From assembly GCA_034008185.1 (NCBI GenBank), contig CM067084.1, positions 67,986,612-68,050,611 of the forward strand: a stretch of 64,000 nucleotides of DNA, read 5' to 3'. Below the pieces are notes generated by a model. That model did not search any database. It was given only the letters and a program-made list of their open reading frames with translations, and was not told the origin of the DNA. The stretch's first letter is position 1; each line of letters starts with the position of its first letter. Below are positions 59,212-64,000 of the stretch, in pieces. This DNA comes from Gorsachius magnificus (taxonomy: Eukaryota > Chordata > Aves > Pelecaniformes > Ardeidae). A program made the translations under genes and the position numbers.

Positions 59212-62200
59212 GTATGATGTGTTACTTCATTGCGACAAAGCATGTTTATTGTAGGGATGCAGGCAGGAAAATAATTCTGGTATCACAGTAAAAGCAGAAT
59301 ATTCCAATAGGAGAGATTCTCTTGGCAGTTTTCTTCCCTCACCTTTTTTGTTTGACTCTGTGTAAAAATAACTGTTGGTTTCATTTTTTTTTTTTAAATA
59401 AATTAATAAATTAAGTTCTCCAACAAACTAACCTGTATAGCGTTATGCATGGTGATACAAACCTAACCAAATCGCCCTGCTGTATGCAGGGCTCATTCAG
59501 GAGTGAGAGGTGATTTCGGTCTTCATGACTCTTTCTAATCTACAGTCTGTGGTTTGCCTAACAAAACCACCGATTCTGTGGCTGGGTTTTATTCAGTAGT
59601 CACTGTTTGACTGTGTGTTTCTGCAACTCAATAACCTCTGTAGATCTAATAAAAACCTCATACACCTATTTAACTGAAAATTCTCAGTGCTGCCATATAG
59701 CTTGCTTCAGTTGCACAGCCAAAGACCAGAATATTTTGTTCTTTCTCTAGGTCCTATGTATAAAAAAAAAATGCTTGTGTGATCACAGCTGCTGTATACT
59801 CTGCCCCACTAAAATTACTATGGTCAGTTGTTAGTTCCAATATATCATCATGTTATGATTGAGAGAATATTGAAAATCAGGTTCTCCTTATTACAGGGAT
59901 GCATTAAAAATAGGAGTGTACACAGAAGGAAGGAGCCTGATTATAATATCAAGATGTTTGCAAAACGTAACTGAGCTTTGAAACATATTCCTAAAAATTT
60001 GAATATAACTCTTAACATTTTCAGTCAGTAAAATTACCTGTAAAGTGTGAATCAGTCCCTAAAACTTAAATTTAATACTCTTTTTGCATGAAATAATGCA
60101 ACTCACTCTATCCTGTTTCTTCTACTATGAAACGAAAAACTGGCTTTTTTGTTCTGATGAGCGCTCTGAAGTAGCAATGGCACCACACTAGTGGAGACTC
60201 CCATGTTGTCTCAGTTTGGTGTTGAAGAATTTTGTAAATTTTGGAGCCTCAAACACTTAAAGATACAGTAGGATGTTCAGAAAAAAAAAAGGAAAATGAA
60301 GAAAAAAGGAGAGAGTAAAAGCGACAAGGGTTTGGGGAGAGTTCCTTAGCTTTACGGAGTCAGGAGAGATTTGGTGAGGCACAGAAAGGCTTTTCCAGGG
60401 ACGGCGAAGGCAAGGGCTTGCCCACCAGCCATGGTCTGAGCACCCAGCAGGAGCGCAGTGGTGAGCAGCTTGGGGCTGGCTGTTGGGTGGTAATTTCTGC
60501 AGCTCCACTGCTGGGCTGGGAAGAAACGCCTGTGGGTGCCAAGTTTAAACTGGCTCATTTCTACCTGATAAAATTGTAAATGTATTTCTGGAGCTATGGC
60601 TGGCAAAGAGTCTGCATCTGCGGTGCCATTGCATAATGTCACGCTCGTTCTAGGGATCTGTCGGAAATACTGCCACAGTACCTGGAAACCTCAGCACTGA
60701 CAGTGAAGCTGGGCCTCTTACAGGCAGAGTTTAAAAATTGTAAAAAATTGGCAGTAAAGTAACACCACCTGCCTTGAAATTCACACCATTTACTGTTGCT
60801 GGTAATGGGCCAACTGCAGTCTGGGATGTTTTCAGTAAACGGGTTTTGATAAATGATCTGAAAGCTGATCTAGAAGCATTGGAGGTGGATTTTGGACCAG
60901 AAGACATCAGGAGAGCAAAGTTACCCTCACCTTACTTGCTAGTTGAAGGTCAGTGAGCTGTAGCAATGGGCTTGCTGGTTATGGGAAAGTGGCTTTCATG
61001 AGCCACCTGAAAGACTATAAATTTAGACGCGTGGAGAAAAAAGAGGAAGCTGATATAAAAAACTTCTCAAAGTAACCGCTTATCAATAGAAGCTTTTGAA
61101 CCTGATTGATTCTAAAATAAAAAATTAATACAGGGATAAATTGTAGTACAGAGTGGAACTCATTTTGAGTGTAGTCTACAGAGCTATCAAAACAGCTAGG
61201 GACTAATGATGCAGGACAGAGATTTGCAAGGGACCGTAGGGCAGTGAGGTGTATACATCCTCCTGAATTTCCCTCCCATTCCTTGTGTATCAAGCAGCCA
61301 TGCTTCTAGAATTGGCCACCTTAAGGTAGTGTGTCAGATATCAGCTGCAAAATAGGTAAGGATGATTCTTAAACATAGCTTTAGAGTTCATAATCCATAA
61401 AATCCACCTGTAAGGCAGCATAGATCATATCATCCTATACTTCTGTGCTATAAGTATCCACATGACTTATTATGAAGCATATTAGGAACACAAGTAATTT
61501 TCTTTACCATTGCACATCCTCTGTAATCCCTCTCCTAGTGTAGATTTGCAAGTGAGAGTATCGTTGGATATCTATTCACCATGGGGGTAGGTGGGGAAGA
61601 AGTTGGGTTGTTTCATGCAAGGACTGGGCAGAGGACACCTGGGTTGTTAGCCCGGAGTGATGGGCTTTGGAGTCCTCCTCCCCACCCCAGGGCACTGGAG
61701 AAATCCAGCTTAATCTGGAGAAATCCAGATTAGGCACGAGCCAAGTCTCCGGTAACCGGAGTAATGCAGTGGAATAATGAAAGCGAATGGGGGGGAATTC
61801 ACAAAATAGGAGGGCTGTGAATCAGCAATCAAGAAAAATCACCTGGATGTTAGCATTATCTGCAGAAATGGGGGAGGAAAAGCTGGAGTATTAGGGAGAC
61901 TAGAGGAGTTTGTGGGTTATTAAAAAAAACCTACTAAGCCATATGATGACAATGCGGTATTCTCTATTTTAATGATGACTACAGTAATACTTTTGAATTA
62001 TTTGCTTCTTTGGTTAAATCTGCATGTTAATATCAGAAATGTGCAAGTCTTCCTTCTGACTAAATTATTTTTCTTCCCCCTAAAGGATCAAGGCTATTCA
62101 TGCAAATATGCATTTCACTGTGGATTGTATCTTGCTGGAGAAATAGAAAACTGTTATTGGTAAAAGGTCTGCTGTATTTAAGGCAGAAAACCACATTAGT

Positions 62201-64000
62201 CTTTATAAAATACTCTAAAATGTACGTGTATATCAAAGCTTCTAAAATGGAGATGACAACATTAACCTTCCTAATTGTTTTAGAGCAATAAAAATCTAGT
62301 GGGATAATGTAGGTCACTGAGTTTCCACAAAGTTCTGCTCCTGCTCTCATCCCCTCCTTTTCTTCTGTCCTCAGGAGATAGATAACCAGACTATAACTAC
62401 CGAAAAGCAAGCAGCCTCATTCTCTTTTTTTGGGCAGATGCGTAAAAAAGCATGATGCCTTTAAGTGGCAAATAAGAGACTGAAAGAGGGAGAAGGACCA
62501 AAATGTTTTGCGTAAGTGATGAAAAAAGAGAAGGGATAAGGTTAGAGCAGGCGCACAGCGAACATAAACCATGCCACCACAAGTGAAGCTACTCCGTGAG
62601 CACGGGAGTAGCGAGGGCTCGGATGAGCGATGTCTCCTGAGCTCCACTGACGGGGATCCACCCAGTTCCCTGCTTTCCGCTTTCTAGCAGTGCGAACGGT
62701 GCACGCTGTGGGTGGCTGAGCCAATCTCTGGCTCATCAGCCGTTTGGACACCGTGGCCGACTTGCAGTTGTCTGCTGTCAAAAGCAATGCTAGCAGCTGA
62801 GCTCTGCTTGTCCTCCTGGAGGTCACCATCCTGTATCTGACTCCCTGGGACCAACAGGAGCTGAACTATCTCCTGTATCCCTGCCTTGCTGCTGAACGTG
62901 GGAGAAGTGATTTGTGTGTTTTGGGGGGAGAACAATGGTAGGGAAAGAAGGGAGAAAAATGCCTGACGTTTAACTGGTGTGATCCTTCTTTGTAATGCTC
63001 ACCAGACAGTGGAGGAGAAATGGGTATTCAAGTGATTGAGGAGGACGACTTTGGAAGGAGACTGTTATGCAGTTGCTAGAGAGCAGTGGGAGTGAAGAGT
63101 AACAGGGATAGAAACAGGAAGAAAAAGAAAAACCTGCTGCTATAACTACATCAGGCAGTTTACCATCCAAGTTCTAGGACTGTAAGACAGGAATTTGACA
63201 TTAGTTGTCTATTAGTTGCATGCCAAGTGGACCCCTGATCTGTGACTGTGGCTGTGATGCAATATAAATTAAAACAGTTGTAGCAGTGTGATAGAACAGG
63301 TTTATGACTAACTACATTGGTTATAAACACTCTCAATTGGAGAGTTGATGCGTCTCTCTTGAAGAATACTGGGACAAGGAGGAAACCTGAGTTTTCAATG
63401 CAGCTACAATAGCATGTCATGTAAATCAATACTGGAATTCAGCTGGCATCCCAGCTTGCCAGAGAACAAGAATATTGTTATGTCTTAAGGGTCAAGTAAC
63501 TTAGACATAATGTCACAGTAATATCTGTTGGTGACATACAAAATCCATTCATCTAGTATGTTCAGCCATGCATTAAAACTCCCATGCTTACGAAAAAGGC
63601 ATTATACCAGGTGTTACGAGAAGCATAGATTTACATTCTTAGAAAGGTGCATTAGAGTTGATACCTTTTGATGTGATAAAAGAGCGAGACCTTTCCTAAT
63701 TTTAAAAAGCATGTAGCTAATCTTTTACAAAACCCTTCATGGGGCCCACATGGACAGCAGAGACATTAAAACCAGCATTATGGCAGGAACAAATTGCTGC
63801 AAATTCAGTGACTAAATGAAGTTGTTATGGCTGATAACAAAGACTTCTATGATTTTTTTTTTTCTTTTTTTTGCTTAGCTGTGCTTTTTGTATGTCTCAG
63901 CATTATAAGCTATGCTTATGGGAAGGGAAGAGGCAGCCATGAGTACTGCGCTTCCTGGCTTATGGCACAGACTCCAGCTCAGATGGTTGCCAGCTGCCAA
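59212..64000 (+). other. SLC2A9 intron 6 (incomplete)
   Basis: I looked for the expected next exon (the loop after AEK, beginning like AFQ.FLGK) and did not find it. Two open stretches that look less random than their surroundings are at 60744-60958 (+) and 62684-62935 (-). Otherwise the sequence is AT-rich with no known repeats recognised. Confidence 0.6.
60744..60958 (+). other. Unassigned open frame of about 70 codons
   Basis: Open without ATG from a stop at about 60741 to TGA at 60956-60958. The product has a balanced, protein-like composition (contains TAVWDVFSKRVLINDLKADL). No family was recognised and no good donor follows. It does not fit as SLC2A9 exon 7, because splicing at the nearest acceptor gives a stop. 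It may be a relic of a retrocopy or simply chance. Confidence 0.2.

Noticed and set aside
60755..60950. Candidate SLC2A9 exon 7
   Set aside because: Exon 6 ends one base into a codon; splicing to this acceptor reads a stop almost at once, and the residues do not resemble the GLUT9 loop.
1..64000. CRISPR arrays, bacterial operons, tRNA or rRNA genes
   Set aside because: No regularly spaced repeats, no tRNA-like cloverleaf with A/B boxes, and all other evidence is of vertebrate nuclear DNA.

Overview
The window is nuclear DNA from a bird. The evidence is a spliced vertebrate gene spread over tens of kilobases, many CR1 LINE fragments ending in the avian ATTCTATGATTCTATGA-type 3' repeat, and solo LTRs of the kind common in bird genomes. 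The species cannot be named from the sequence.

The one clear gene is SLC2A9 (GLUT9, the facilitative urate/hexose transporter), on the + strand. Its 5' half is present: two alternative first coding exons (short N-terminus at 14100-14162, long N-terminus at 15971-16054), then shared exons at 19889-19987, 29870-30030, 36615-36739, 38091-38236 and 59079-59211. Together the long form reaches 249 complete codons, covering transmembrane helices 1-6 up to the PESPR motif. Splice phases chain without error, and all acceptors and donors are AG/GT. The next exon expected from the family was not found, so the gene continues past 64000. Birds lack urate oxidase and excrete uric acid, so this transporter is physiologically central.

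Layout. 1-9240: non-coding, with a solo LTR (about 2377-2881) and a CR1 tail (7351-7420). 9242-9423: a possible promoter and non-coding first exon for the short isoform (HNF1-like site, TATA box, splice donor). 14085-14162: short-isoform exon. About 15640-16870: a dense CpG island holding the long-isoform exon and, 760 bp further on, the start of a possible second, two-exon gene (16814-16866 joined to 17880-18075, 82 residues, poly(A) signal at 18129) nested in SLC2A9 intron 1. 19988-29869: intron carrying a 2.6-kb 5'-truncated, twice-frameshifted CR1. 30031-38090: two introns with a CR1 tail and an old solo LTR. 38237-59078: a 20.8-kb intron containing a well-preserved solo LTR with a 5-bp target duplication (39630-40204), a decayed CR1, a 1.7-kb inverted-repeat structure (49905-51640), and a rearranged CR1 composite (52871-about 55000) that includes an ORF1 esterase region. 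59212-64000: intron 6, with two unexplained open stretches.

No tRNA, rRNA, CRISPR or bacterial-type feature was seen. The most interesting candidates are the nested small gene, the upstream TATA/HNF1-like promoter, the inverted-repeat pair, and the CR1 composite. The exons of SLC2A9 are near certain; the others are inferences from splice and motif logic and need transcript data.
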